From Platycnemis pennipes (Eukaryota; Arthropoda; Insecta; Odonata; Platycnemididae): 64,000 bases of DNA. Of this stretch, positions 22,790 through 33,535 are shown piece by piece. The stretch lies in the NCBI GenBank assembly GCA_933228895.1, contig OW121855.1, forward strand, positions 31,076,698-31,140,697, read 5' to 3'. The notes under the pieces were generated by a model. It was not told the DNA's origin. It made no database searches and saw only the letters and a list, made by a program, of their open reading frames with translations. The translations under genes were made by a program, and so were the position numbers. Each line of letters opens with the position of its first letter. Position 1 is the stretch's first letter.

Positions 22790-23347
22790 CGTAAAATTCC
22801 ACAAAGTGACGCCTTCAGTGTTATCTGATAAAAATATTTGCACTCTCCAACGAACGATTGGAGCATAGCAGACGCCAACGGCAACATGGACTCAAAAATC
22901 TTCGGCTCATGGGCTTGCCGAATGCAGAAGCAGAGAGGAGAGTGGATGTCGCGCTGTGCGGGAGGATTTTTGTCTCGAGGACAGCGAGGAGGAGGCAAAT
23001 GAGGGCGAGGAACAAAAGCGATCCGCGGTGCGAGAGCGGCGGAGTCATAGGTCATCGATTGGGAGACGAAGGCGGCAGCAGTTCCTGCTCCCCCCGTCTG
23101 CTCGGCAGACTCCCCACATCCGGGCACAGGTGCGAGAGAAATATGCGAGGCCCCCTGCGGAACGATCGTGAGAGCGGATTCCACGGAAGGTTTAACGCCT
23201 CCGTGTGGGAGATACGCCTCCGGAACGCATGTGGATCCGAGAATTTCCAATAAGAATTTCTCCTAACTGGCGAAAAATCAGGACGTCCCTACTATTGGAT
23301 GACCCTCAGCACTAAGGGAATGAAAGTGACGGGGAAACTTCAACCGA
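22790..23347. other. CpG-rich block with open frames on both strands
   Basis: 22860-23250 is CpG-rich and open on both strands: plus 22858-23253 (131 codons) and a second plus frame that reads LEDSEEEANEGEEQKRS then RRSHRSSIGRRRRQQ; minus 22777-23250 (157 codons). The acidic-then-basic plus frame, open from about 22872 to 23171, is the most protein-like. No known domain, splice pair or start context supports an exon. It may be host sequence or a decayed GC-rich repeat. Confidence 0.35.
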
Positions 23348-23884
23348 AATGGGGTCGTTTACCATATTTTTTATTGCCGAATATGATAGAGTTTAAAAAA
23401 TAAAAAGATAGGTATTTTTCCGTTCTTTGATCCGTCAATTATTTCTCGAGTTATAAGCGGTGAAAAACTGATGTTTTCAACCCTTTCGGAAAAGTGGGCG
23501 TGGTGCAACCTCTGACGTATATCAACTTCGTCCAATCACAACTGAGCCCGCGAAGCTACTCTGCCTTATCGCAAAGGGGGAGGACACAGCTGACTCTGCC
23601 AACCGGAGCGATTGCGACAGGATCTGTGCGAGCAGACCTTCCGAGAATCCCCCTCCACTCCCTTCGCTTCCACGAAAAGCAGTCAAGGACGGGAGGAAAA
23701 TGACGTCAATGTTATCACAGCAGCTTTTTTGGTGGGCGTCACCTTTTGCTTATTTTAATTTTTGATTTACGATTGAAATGTTGTGGTTAGAAGATAAATT
23801 TTTTCACTAAAAATCTTTTTTCGTTTCTATCTAACAATTTCGTACACAAAATTGCGATTTCGGTACCGAGTAATCGCCCCCATT
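23348..23884 (+). mobile_element. MITE-540, copy 2
   Basis: Same orientation as copy 1 and collinear with it over the whole length. Ends AATGGGGTCGTTTAC and CGCCCCCATT. It keeps the GACGGGAGGAAAATGACGTC segment and the GC-rich middle. Flanks (AACCGA / GTGCAT) show no duplication. Confidence 0.8.
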
Positions 23885-24069
23885 GTGCATTACATTCAAG
23901 ATGCATTATATCTGACTGTAAAAACTAGATTAGAAGGCGAAAAGATTAGATGACTAACATTTTCGCGTTCAATAATCACCAATTTCCATTGATGAAACGA
24001 TATTTCCTCTTAGAGATTCATTGATGGATCAACACATTTTTTTTACATAGTTTTTTACTGGTGAGGGTA

Positions 24070-24352
24070 GGTCTACATGTACATTAAATTCTTCCCACAC
24101 CCCCATATTTCACATGATGTCCCTTTTCAGCCCCTCATACGTCTTATCTCCAATCATTCTATCCGAACCAGTCGTTAAATTCCTCACTCTACCTCGCTTA
24201 CCCAACATTCTGTCCTCAACAATGTCCTTCAAAACACTATAGCCCCATATTACCTTCTCCATACTCACTATCAGCCTTCCAATAATTTTTAGGGTAAAAC
24301 ATTTTATTATTGTAGTGAAAAGGGAATGAGTGTGGATAAGAGCAGCTACCAT
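24070..24352 (-). pseudogene. LINE C-terminal relic, minus strand
   Basis: Read on the minus strand, the frame carries LKDIVEDRMLGKRGRVRN, then DRMIGDKTYEGLKRDIM at its end. This matches (LL.D)VIEGRM.GKRGRGR and the terminal (D)...Y..LK...(DR), the last conserved block of several arthropod LINE polymerases. The upstream part (WGYSV) corresponds to H(V)LRG. The same tail, at nucleotide level, is at 46536-46620 on the plus strand (AGAATGATGGGAAG then GGGATATCGTGTGAAAT). Truncated; no catalytic motifs. Confidence 0.65.
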
Positions 24353-25468
24353 TTAATATCCGTCTATAATTATGCACATTATTATATTATGATCGGTCAG
24401 GTACGTTGCGTATATTGAATGAAACCTACTCGTATAAGAACTCATCAACATGCAGGTTTTTTTTCTGAAAGTATTGTGCTGCATAGGTTTATATAATATT
24501 TGAGTGCAAATGATAGCACGAAAATCCGCGTTTTTGATTACTTTTTAGAGCAGTCTAGCAAATGTTTGCAAACTCTGAAAGTCGCCAAAAATATCGACGC
24601 AGCAGACACAAATTATTACTTTTCGTATAGAAAGGACATTTTTACCCAATCTATTCTCCAACTATCATTTCATCGGCTACCACCGATAATTTAGTTTTTA
24701 ATGTAGACTCCCATCGCTATTTTAAATTATCTCCCCGTACATATCCTGTTTTTTTGTGTCACAAGACGTAAAAATTTAATTTTCAGAAGGTGACGAGGGG
24801 AAGCAGTTAATATAGAGTTTATATTTTTTAGTTAAAAAATAATATAATCAAGTCATCTAATCTGTGATGGTGTCTTAGAAGGAAGGATATTTTCCTGAAA
24901 TGGAGCAACTTAACTTTCTCATCCTTGCAGCGATCACACTTGTCATTCCCATTTCATATTTTATTCACGAGAAAGGGTTTGGTGGCGAGTGGACTGCTTT
25001 TTAATGATGAGGCTAAGGTTCGAGTCCTGGCTATGATAGAAATAATTCATTGTGATTTCGAAGTCTTCTTATGTGGATACTGTGTGGAGCATACTACAAG
25101 GTTACTTTCATCTGTCTCTTCAAGCATCCTGCGTCTAGCTCTTCAAGATAATTCACTACCTATATTCATTCCCGAATACGTTCCGACTGACAAATTTGCT
25201 TTTTGGTACATCACAGTAGTGAACCTTTGAAGTCCTTCAATAGAGAGAAAATCGGCTGAGTGGCGTACTCATAAGGAAGATAGAATCGAATGGAAAATTT
25301 GAAAATAAAGGAATACACTTCTATACTAGTACTTCGTCTGCACGGGGAGTAAGATTGTTAGAAGAAGGTTGAGGTTGCTTCGTTGACAATCTACTACACC
25401 AATTCTCATCCCCGTAAACGTCCACTTTGTTACCGAAATACTTGGTTTGGGGTTATTTTCTCCCGCCT
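24353..25468. other. Unassigned sequence with a possible SINE head at about 24970-25050
   Basis: At 25014-25032 the word AAGGTTCGAGTCCTGG fits a B-box, and GGTTTGGTGGCGAGTGGAC about 45 bp upstream fits a tRNA-like start. No family A body follows. The plus open frame 24925-25230 crosses this and has no domain. Confidence 0.3.
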
Positions 25469-25678
25469 TTAACCTTAAATGACCAGAGGGGATTAGAGTC
25501 CCAATATCTTGAAGACTCCTTTGTTTATAAAGTAATCACTCTTGAGAAAAAATAGAGCTTTCAAGTCCCAGAAATGAAGTTATTATTTTAGTAGTAGCAT
25601 AATATTAAATAAAATATTAAAAAATAGAGCTTTAGAGTGGTCGGGACTTTAAAGTCCCATTGGTCCAGAAAGGGTTAA
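25469..25678 (+). mobile_element. piggyBac-like MITE with TTAA target duplication
   Basis: TTAA occurs at 25469-25472 and 25675-25678. The 202-bp interior starts CCTTAAATGACCAGAGGG and ends TTGGTCCAGAAAGGG. Read inward from both TTAA sites, the ends align imperfectly: CC..TAAATGACCAGAGGGGATTAGAGTCCC-like versus CCCTTTCTGGACCAATGGGAC-like. An internal AAAAATAGAGCTTT is repeated. TTAA duplication with CCY-starting ends is the piggyBac signature. Non-coding. Confidence 0.6.
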
Positions 25679-26879
25679 TTGGCTCTTTCGATCTATCCTC
25701 CTTTCAAAAACCTACAAAAGGGGTCAAGGTACTTGACTCTTTTTAGTCAACTTACAGGAAGTTCTTCTTGATTAGACAAAACAGAGGTAAAATTTGTATT
25801 CCACAATATATTTATTGAAGTCATACGTCCGGTTTGCTGCTGTTTGCTTCTGTTCTTTCTGTTACGATCGTTCAGCTAACGACGACCACTTGGTTGTGGA
25901 AAACGAATTCGCTGTAGATGCACCAAGGGTTAATTTCCTTCATCATGAATCCTTTCATACATGTGAAGACGGATTTAATTTATATTAAAGATCTGAGTTT
26001 CTGACGTATCTGTTGAAGTTGTGATTATAGCTTCATCACCAGATGAACTCATTTCGGGGGACAGTTTGGAGCTAGGGCATCAAAATCGTACGAAAAGAGT
26101 GCAGACAACGCCGGCAATCAAAAGGCAGGCAGCGTAAGCGTGAGTGAGGTCCTGGGAACGTCCAGGCCGCGTGCTGGAGACATAATCTCTCCTCAGCAGA
26201 GTCAAATGGATCCCTTTTTAAGGAGACACCCAAAAAAACCCGCCGCAACACGCACAGAGATATAACGACCCTCAGACACATATCGGGAACGAAGAAAAAG
26301 AGAAATTTACGGGAGGAAAAAATAGAGCAGTGACGAGAGTTGAGGACAGACGGAAACCCGCATAAGGCTATCCCCGCACTTGATAAAAATAAATGACTGG
26401 AGCGCGAGACGCCACCCGGACAAAGGGGCTGAAATTCTAACGGAGAGGAAAGGGGTTTTATGGGAAGGGGGGTGGGGGAGATTTATTACGTCAGCCTGAT
26501 GCGAGGTCGGAGGACACATGGCGTGCCGCGGCACGACAAGGATTGTTGGAATTCCAGGCAGGCCACGAGTTGGCAGGGGATGGGCAAGGACAGCGGGGAG
26601 ATAGGGCGATTATTTTTTTCAGGGTGGCAAGGGTTACGGGGGACGATAAGGGTGGGGGTTGACAGAGAAACCCACGAGATAGAGTAAGGAGGTGGCAGTA
26701 TTGCCAACGTTCCGCGAACTTATACACACCGGCTGTCCCATTCGAATTCATTAGCGTTCTGCCAATGATGGTAAATTCTTAGAAAGTTCCAGCCCGAACT
26801 ATTTTCTACATTCCCCGTCCTTCAATCGATAACACCAGCGTCGCTCTATGCTAGGGGTCCTTCCCGTTCGGAAGGCTAC
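25679..26879. other. Unassigned sequence with a GC-rich block
   Basis: 26070-26750 is GC-rich, purine-biased on the plus strand, and open in several frames on both strands without protein similarity. The segment ends at MITE-540 copy 3. The remainder shows nothing. Confidence 0.35.
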
Positions 26880-27416
26880 AATGGGGGCACTTACTCGGGA
26901 ACGAAATCGCAATTTTGTACACTAATCGTTGGATGGAAAGGAAAAAAGATTTTTAGTGAAAAAAATTAATCTTCTAACCACAACCATTCACTCATAAATC
27001 AAAAATTAAAATAAGCAAAAGGTGACGCTCACCGAAAGAGCTGCTGTGTTAAAATTGACGTCATTTTCCTCCCGTCCTTGACTGCTTTTCGAGGAAGGGA
27101 AGGTAGTGGAGGGGGATTCTCGGAAGGTCTGCTCGCACAGATCCTGTCGCAATCGCTCCGGTTGGCAGAGTCAGCTGTGTGCTCCCCCTTTGCGATAAGG
27201 CAGAGTAGCTTCGCGGGCTCAGTTGTGATTGGACGAAGTCGATATACGTCAGAGGTTGCACCACGCCCACTTTTCCGAAAGTTTAAAAACATCAGTTTTT
27301 CGCCGCTTATAACTCGAGAAATAATTGACGGATCAAAAAACGGAAAAATACGTGTCTTTTTATTTTGCAAACTCTATCAGATTCGGCGCTAAAAAAATAT
27401 GGTAAACGACCCCATT
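26880..27416 (-). mobile_element. MITE-540, copy 3 (inverted)
   Basis: Reverse orientation to copies 1 and 2. On the plus strand it starts AATGGGGGCAC and ends GTAAACGACCCCATT. The middle block GACGTCATTTTCCTCCCGTC is intact. Flanks (GGCTAC / CACCCC) show no duplication. Confidence 0.8.
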
Positions 27417-27954
27417 CACCCCAAGGAGATGCCTTTAGGCCACACTCAACATTCAGTGTCATATATATACAGGTATGTGCTTTACATTTTACAGTAAAAT
27501 TTTAAGGTTTATTTTTAAGGCTTGTGTATATTTTTACAACTTTGAAAAAAGAATAATGAAAGAGAGTCCTTGCTCAGTTGCAAATTCAATGCCTTATACT
27601 AAGGTCATACTAAGGACCACTAAAGGCCTCAGGCCTATTTACTATTCTTTTCTAGCTAACTGCAATCTACAAACATCCACCATTTTGTTTGAATCCCTTA
27701 TTTGGGGATATTATAGATTCTTTGAAGGAGTGCGAACTAGCCGCGATATCCTTAACGGCTTTACCCGCTGAAATTGCGCAATAGCAAAATTCCCGGTCAA
27801 AAAATCCCGGTCAAGGCGAATGATTTTTTCTCTGTGGAATTTCGCTAATGAAGATTCTATCAGGATGAAGTTATTCTACTTTCAGAAAGCGTTCTGAGCC
27901 AGTGCTCAACCACACAATGTCTGCTATTTGTAAAAGCTCATGACGCTTTTATCC
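27417..27954. other. Unassigned sequence
   Basis: The plus open frame 27475-27771 has no recognisable domain. No repeat ends. Confidence 0.4.
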
Positions 27955-28078
27955 TGGGGAAGCGATGGCCAGGTAAGATCCATTTGATTTGATTGATCCA
28001 AGATTTGTGCCATTCAGGATTGGAGGGAAAATGCAAAGAGATGGGAATGTTATGGGAAGGAGGAAGATGAGAGAGAAA

Positions 28079-28263
28079 CCTGGGGCCCAAGTCTTTAATC
28101 TTTCGTTACGCCATAACGTATGAAATTTGTTGTTGTGATAACGTCATTCGTGTCAAGTTATTCGTTTATCCACGTTGATAACAAACTATGACGTTTTGGT
28201 TGGTAATAAAAACGTCAATATTTATTCGGCGAGTAACGTAAGTTTCTTGACTTGGGCCCCTGG
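28079..28263. mobile_element. 175-bp MITE with CCTGG 5-bp duplication
   Basis: CCTGG flanks the insert at 28079-28083 and 28259-28263. The ends GGCCCAAGTC and GACTTGGGCC are perfect 10-bp inverted repeats, extended by imperfect pairing to ...CGTTACG / CGTAACG-like words. It sits inside the SINE described above, and removing it with one duplication rejoins SINE sequence. Superfamily unknown. Confidence 0.6.
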
Positions 28264-28276
28264 CATTAGCCTGGTC

Positions 28277-28698
28277 TTAAGGCCTGGTTACACGATGCAT
28301 TTACACGCGCGGGTAGATACGTGAACACATTCACCATCAAAATTGCACCGTGTAAACACTCAAAATTGCACAAATGCGTGAATGCGTGCACAGAAAATAG
28401 CCCCTGTTCTATTTTGGTGAATGTGTGCGAGCAATTTGTAGTCGTCAACAACAAAGTCAATAACAATAACTGAAGTTCACGTATGATGTCGTCTGTTTCG
28501 TAGAAGTGGCGCTTGATACTAGTAAAACAAAAGAAATCGCGTAATGCGTATCTACAAAATGGACTAACAATTGCGCGAACACAAGCATCGTGTAAACACT
28601 CCTCAAGTGCGAGAACGCGCATCTGTCCAGACATCTATTCACGCATCTGTCCAGCCACGTACTTGCGCGGGTAAATGCATCGTGTAACCAGGCCTTTA
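28277..28698. mobile_element. 416-bp MITE with TTA duplication (PIF/Harbinger-like, or TTAA piggyBac-like)
   Basis: TTA at 28277-28279 and 28696-28698 flanks a 416-bp element, 28280-28695. The perfect 25-bp terminal inverted repeats begin AGGCCTGGTTACACGATGCA, and pairing extends further imperfectly (ACGCGCGGGTA / TTGCGCGGG). A GTGTAAACACTC motif occurs in both halves. With perfect ends counted, the duplication is TTA, which fits PIF/Harbinger (TWA). If the outer A/T is not part of the element it reads as TTAA. The minus-strand open frame across it is a by-product. Confidence 0.7.
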
Positions 28699-28720
28699 AC
28701 GAAGGGCGCAAGTTGTCCAA

Positions 28721-29735
28721 AATTTAACCAGTTATAAATCTTTACCTAAATCATGATTCTAACTCGGGACATGAAGATGTATTGCCAGTATAATAGCAAT
28801 GAATGCAAACCATTTCGCTTCTAACTTTTGTCGCGATATTCCGAGAAGAGTTTTTGCTATGTTAGATTTACGCGGGATTAATTTATTATTATCGCCTAAG
28901 ATTTATGGTGACAAATTACGCAGATCAAAAGCCAAAAGGAAGTTTTGCCAGAAGGTAATTATTCAGTTATCAAAGAGCAATTATGTATCTGTATGGTTAG
29001 GAATAGTAGGTATGTAATTTTCTGGAGAAAACAATTATGATGAATACTGCACCTTATAATTACTAACTGAAGTATTCACACTAGTATGGTTCCAAAAAAT
29101 AATGCCTTCATCAGCTTCCTAAAAATTAATAATGATTGACTAATTATTCTTTCTTCATAAATACATTTTTCTAACCAATGAGATGACGCTATGAAATTTC
29201 ATACTTTCATTAAAGAAATTTATATTTAATAAAGGTTGTCAAGTATTTCACCACCTATATTATGCTATATCGCCAAATATTGTAACCAGCAATAATATTT
29301 ACACAGCTGCGGCAAGAAATCACAAGTATTTGGCATTTAGTCCCCAAAAGAATGGCTGTGCGAAAAAGAGATTTTTGAAAGATCTTTCCCAAAGCAATCA
29401 CATTTTAATGAAACTTTATAATATCGAATGTAAGTCGATAAAATTAATAAATTCTGATTTGCTCAAGATTGAATGAAGCTCAGCGATAGCGCAATCATCC
29501 AGCAAAATGTGAATATGTCGAGCTATTTAATTCTACTCTAATAATTTTATTAATTAACTTCAATCTGGGTCACTGCAAAAGGAAAATTGAAAAAAATATA
29601 ATTCACATTAATCAAGTAACGGTAAAAGATGATTAATTATTTAGCCCGAAATACTCGGTCGTGAACGAAAAATAAAATGGACTGAAAAAAATCATAGGCC
29701 TCCCCGAATAAAAAACTTCTTATCATCACTTTTTT
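28721..29735. other. Unassigned AT-rich sequence
   Basis: The plus frame 28799-29017 shows no domain. Nothing else recognised. Confidence 0.45.
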
Positions 29736-29737
29736 GT

Positions 29738-29803
29738 GGCGTGAGTGGTTCATGGGAGGCCAGTACAAAACCCACCACACCAAATCGGTCCCCTAGGGAG
29801 AAT
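29738..29803 (-). mobile_element. SINE family A head fragment
   Basis: The minus strand reads GGGGACCGATTTGGTGTGGTGG and then TACTGGCCTCCCAT, matching the family A head at 30075 and 212-548. The body is missing. Confidence 0.5.
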
Positions 29804-30072
29804 ACTTTCGTTCGATTCCCAGTTATAGATGGATCGATCTGTGTTAATTATCTGTAGTTTGGCAACGTGCGTGACGGAGGAAGGGAACTATGTGTGCCCC
29901 AAGGCAAATGAATTTCATGGGAACGGGTTACACTGTTCCTTTCTGTGTTCCGCCCCCATTCAATCTCTTAGTTCTGTTTGCCATTAAAATTCAAAGTAAT
30001 TTTAGCTGGATATATTCAGATACATCCTCATATTAGAAACCATGTCCTCGGGTTATTAGCTGAGCTTCTTTG
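29804..30072. other. Unassigned sequence
   Basis: No feature recognised between the two SINE heads. Confidence 0.4.
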
Positions 30073-30790
30073 TGGGGACGGATTTGGTGTGTTGGCTTGA
30101 CTGCTGGCCTCCCATCTCGAGTGTCCTGGTTCGTACCCCGGAAAATGGAGAGAATTTTTTTTACTGGTATACCAGTTCCCACATGAGTTCTGCGTCTGAA
30201 GTGCCTGAAGCTCAGTACTACGTTCGTTGAATGGGTCGTTAAACCGTAGTCACCTTGGATCCTCTAGTTAAGAGCAGGCAAATACCGACGCCGAGTTCCT
30301 CTAAGCCAGGGGTTCCCTAACTTTTTTGTACTACGCCCCCCTCCAGTTAAAATGGAAACCTTTCACGTCCCCCTTCACTGTAAATTTTGTATGCATGTGA
30401 AAAAACAAGTATTACATTGAAAACAAAACATGTATTTTTACTATCACAAAATACAACATTATAAGTTTCAATTTAATTAAATACTGTTAAGAGAAAAACA
30501 TCGACAAAAAGCTAAATATTTTTGCTGTAAAAGAGTTTTATACAAATGGATTGTTAAGTTTTCCAAACATCAAGGTTGATTTTAAAAATCTACAATATAA
30601 AATTAGTTAAAGAAATGTATGGATTTTATTTACTTAGAGATTTTTATTTTTAACTGGTCTCGCGCTCACGCCCCCCCTGACATGTCTTCACGCCCCCCTG
30701 GGGGGGCGCGCCCCCCACTTTGGGAACCCCTGCTCTAAGCTCTTCCTTCAATCCATAAAAAATTGCAACTCCATCTTTAAAACTACTCCT
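30073..30790 (+). mobile_element. SINE family A copy interrupted by a hAT MITE
   Basis: The head GGGGACGGATTTGGTGTG, the B-box-like TGGTTCGTACCCC and the hallmark TAGTTAAGAGCAGGC lie before 30306, with CCGACGCCGAGTTCC next. After the 426-bp insert the SINE resumes TCTTCCTTCAATCC. Order and spacing match the reference once the insert is removed. The 3' end is not sharply defined. Confidence 0.7.
30299..30740. mobile_element. hAT-superfamily MITE with perfect 8-bp target duplication
   Basis: CTCTAAGC at 30299-30306 and 30733-30740 flanks a 426-bp element. It starts CAGGGGTTCCCTAACTTTTT and ends ACTTTGGGAACCCCTG. The CAGGGGTTCCC ends and the exact 8-bp duplication are diagnostic of hAT elements. 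The subterminal C-rich and G-rich words (ACGCCCCCC) occur at both ends. No transposase frame is present, so it is non-autonomous. It lies inside the SINE A copy and is therefore younger. Confidence 0.9.
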
Positions 30791-32354
30791 ACTATCACAT
30801 GTCTAAGCCAATGAAGGAGTATGCCATGAAAAATAGTTTTTGGCAAATTTTAACTACATAGTAAAACACCAGTTCTTCCCTAACCATATTCATGAAAAGA
30901 ACTATACTAATACTATATTTTTCATCTGCTGCCTATCATGTTTCCCTTCATTCTATCGAATAATACCGCTTCTTTTTCTCTCATACCACAGTAGACATTT
31001 GGCTTTATACATAAAACGCTCTTCAGTAAAGCGTGTAAGGAAAATGTACGGAAACAATTTTTTTAATTATGACAGTATTATTGGGAATGTAAATAAAATT
31101 AATGAATTAGAAGAGATTGCTGAATAAATAATGGAAATAATTATTTCAGCGGAAAAGCCAATAATGGCAGTTAGTTATTTTATTAGGATGAGTGATAGGG
31201 CATGAAAGAAGATGTAAAATAAGTAAGGATAAGGGAATATTAGCTAACGTACCACAACAAGGAGTAATTATGAAAACCAGCGAACTGAAATTCATATTCA
31301 TGTTTCACCGACTCCCAACTTTTGTGATGAAGTCGTAAGCCTTAAAGATGAATCTACTTGGTATCCACCTTTGCTCACTTTTTGCTTTAAGTTAGTTAAG
31401 TCAAGTAGAGAAGTTAGTTTTTTGCCAACGTGGATTTTCATCCACTATTTATGTGCATAAAAAGCAATTCAACTCAGTAGTCTGTGAGGAAAAGAGAAAA
31501 TATCCTTTTTATTTCAAAGAAATTAAATAATATCCCTGATGCTCAATATTTTGGTAGTTTGAGCATAGATGTGAATGCCACCGATTGTTGAAAAGGGAGT
31601 CTCATCAAATGTATTTTATCCAGAAACCCGCGTCACAAAAGAAATGAAAAAACAATACAGAAGCGTGAACTCAATTCACTGAAACGCTGCGAATCTCGTC
31701 CCTTTCATTAAATTCTCTTCAGATTCAATTTTCTACTACTCTCCGTCTTCCCCCACTCGCATCAGAGAACGTTTTCACGTCGCGAAGTCAAACGGTACAA
31801 TGTATTCATCCACTGTGTAATATTTTGTCGCCTGGCGTCTTTCAGGGAAGTAGGGAACCGTATACTCGACTAAGAGGGGGAACCGTTTGGCATTTTAACC
31901 TCGTAGGAGGAGTTTAGAGGAATTTAGAGACAGATTTTTGGCGGAGATACAGGTGAGGCGAAAGCAAAGTCCTTGATTCAGGAAGGGAGGAAGGGATGGG
32001 AAAAGGAGACTTCGGAATACGATTTCGCTCCGAATCCGAGAGAATTTTGATGTATCCGACAAGAATATCGAAATGACGAGAGATATACACACCAACCAAA
32101 CCAAGTAGGGTGATGGCTGAATTTCAGTTACATCCATTTCTCTCATGGTAACGATTTCGTCAATTACTCCGTCTACTATTATTACCACTCCTTACAGAAT
32201 TCACGTGTGTGATCCGGTTTAATTATCTTTTCAAGGGATCTGCACAACCTTTTGTTCAACTTCACAATTGTTCTGTGCTAACTTACCGTTAGCATCTAAA
32301 GAGCATTGTATAAAAGTGTCGAGATAATACGTCAATAGTAGCAGAGAAAGTTTA
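30791..32354. other. Unassigned sequence
   Basis: The plus open frame 30840-31127 (95 codons) and minus frame 31895-32188 show no recognised domain. No repeat ends. Confidence 0.4.
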
Positions 32355-32596
32355 ATATCCCTTTGCGGTCCAACGTCGAGGCTGGCTCGACAGGCCTAGC
32401 TCTAGCAGCAGGTCCAACGTCGAGTTGAGCTCGACATCAGATGGCGCTGCGATTATGCGCATTTTATGTTAGGTGCTGCAATCTTATGTCACTTTTGTGA
32501 ACTTATAGTACCTTATGAAGCCTTTTCACCTATTTTGCAAATTTTCTTTCGGCTACTACTTGAATTCCACAAAAAAATTGGACCGCAAAGGGATAT
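32355..32596. mobile_element. 234-bp MITE with CCCTTTGCGGTCCAA ends (piggyBac-like)
   Basis: Perfect 15-bp inverted ends CCCTTTGCGGTCCAA / TTGGACCGCAAAGGG lie at 32359 and 32592, flanked by ATAT on both sides (32355-32358, 32593-32596). CCC-starting ends suggest piggyBac, but the duplication is not TTAA; a TA duplication with TCCC ends is an alternative reading. Inside, GGTCCAACGTCGAG recurs at about 32367 and 32411, each followed by a CTCGAC half, so the left subterminal part is tandemly duplicated. Confidence 0.65.
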
Positions 32597-33535
32597 ATAC
32601 TACATGCAATTGTTTTCATGTGCAAAGGTACATCTGATTACAATCTTCAACTTTTTTTCTTCTCCTACCAGGACATTTAATACTTAATATATGTTTTACA
32701 TCCAGTACAACACACATTCTTTATTCTTCAGCAATCTCAAGTTGTAAAAGTCTCAAATTTTTTCTACTTGTCTCTAACAGACGTGCTTCAATGAATTTCA
32801 TGTCAAAAGGTATTTGGAAATTGAAAGCAAATATTAAGAAATAGCAAAAGCAAAGGGCAGTCAAACTGAGCTGTATACTGACTTGAACACTGTATTTGTA
32901 ATAAATGTTTACCAAGCCATATGAAGGATTGATAGATTGGGAGGGTAAGGAAGTAGGGATATAAGGCATTCAGAGAATATTGAGCGAGGGATACCGTGAA
33001 AGGGATGGTATCCAACTTTTCTGCAGGAAAAACAACGTGTCAGGTACCCTTGCTGGCTGCCCTTAATTGAGCGGAGGTTTAATCAGAGACATTAAAGTGC
33101 GCGGGACCATTTGTTGTTGCGACAAACGGAACACGATACCGAGATAGGGAGAGGGTAATAGAATTGGGATACACGGAGATTGAAAAGATTGGTTTAAGGA
33201 AGCCACACCTCCTTCTGCTGAGCATAAAGAGGAATGGCTACAATCGTAAACGGTAAACCTTGAGCTAAGCTCAAGGATTGAGGCTGCGATAGCAAAGTGT
33301 TTAACGATTGCTTGATTGGTTGTCTTTATCCCCTCAAGAGGGAACGAAAGGAATTAGCATTAGTGTTTCCCTACTGTGGACGGCAGAACTGCAATAAACG
33401 AACAGTAGTGAAACAGTAGATGAGATTCACCCAGGGATGCGACCCGGAAAGGCACGTTACGCTTCGTGCCGTACCTGGGAGGCACCCCAACTCGGGAGTC
33501 CAAGCCTCGGCTTTGAATGAAACCAAACCCTTCAC
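32597..33535. other. Unassigned sequence
   Basis: 33430-33535 is GC-rich and contains a facing pair of GGCACG/CGTGCC words. No gene. Confidence 0.35.

Larger units (their letters stand above)
27955..28720 (-). mobile_element. SINE family A copy interrupted by two MITEs
   Basis: Minus-strand SINE pieces at 27955-28083 (tail and GAGAGAAACC), 28259-28279 (GGCATTAGCCTGGTCTTA) and 28696-28720 (TTAACGAAGGGCGC) line up in order with the reference copy (GAGAAACCCGGCG, GGCATTAGCCTACTCTTAACGAAAGGCGC). The breaks are filled by two inverted-repeat inserts with target duplications, listed separately. The head beyond about 28720 is not recognisable. Confidence 0.65.

Noticed and set aside
25014..25032. 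SINE head at GGTTCGAGTCC
   Set aside because: No family A or B body follows and no duplication was found; mentioned only as a possibility.
28266..28634. 122-codon open frame on the minus strand
   Set aside because: It lies almost wholly inside a MITE with long inverted ends and TTA duplication; not a gene.
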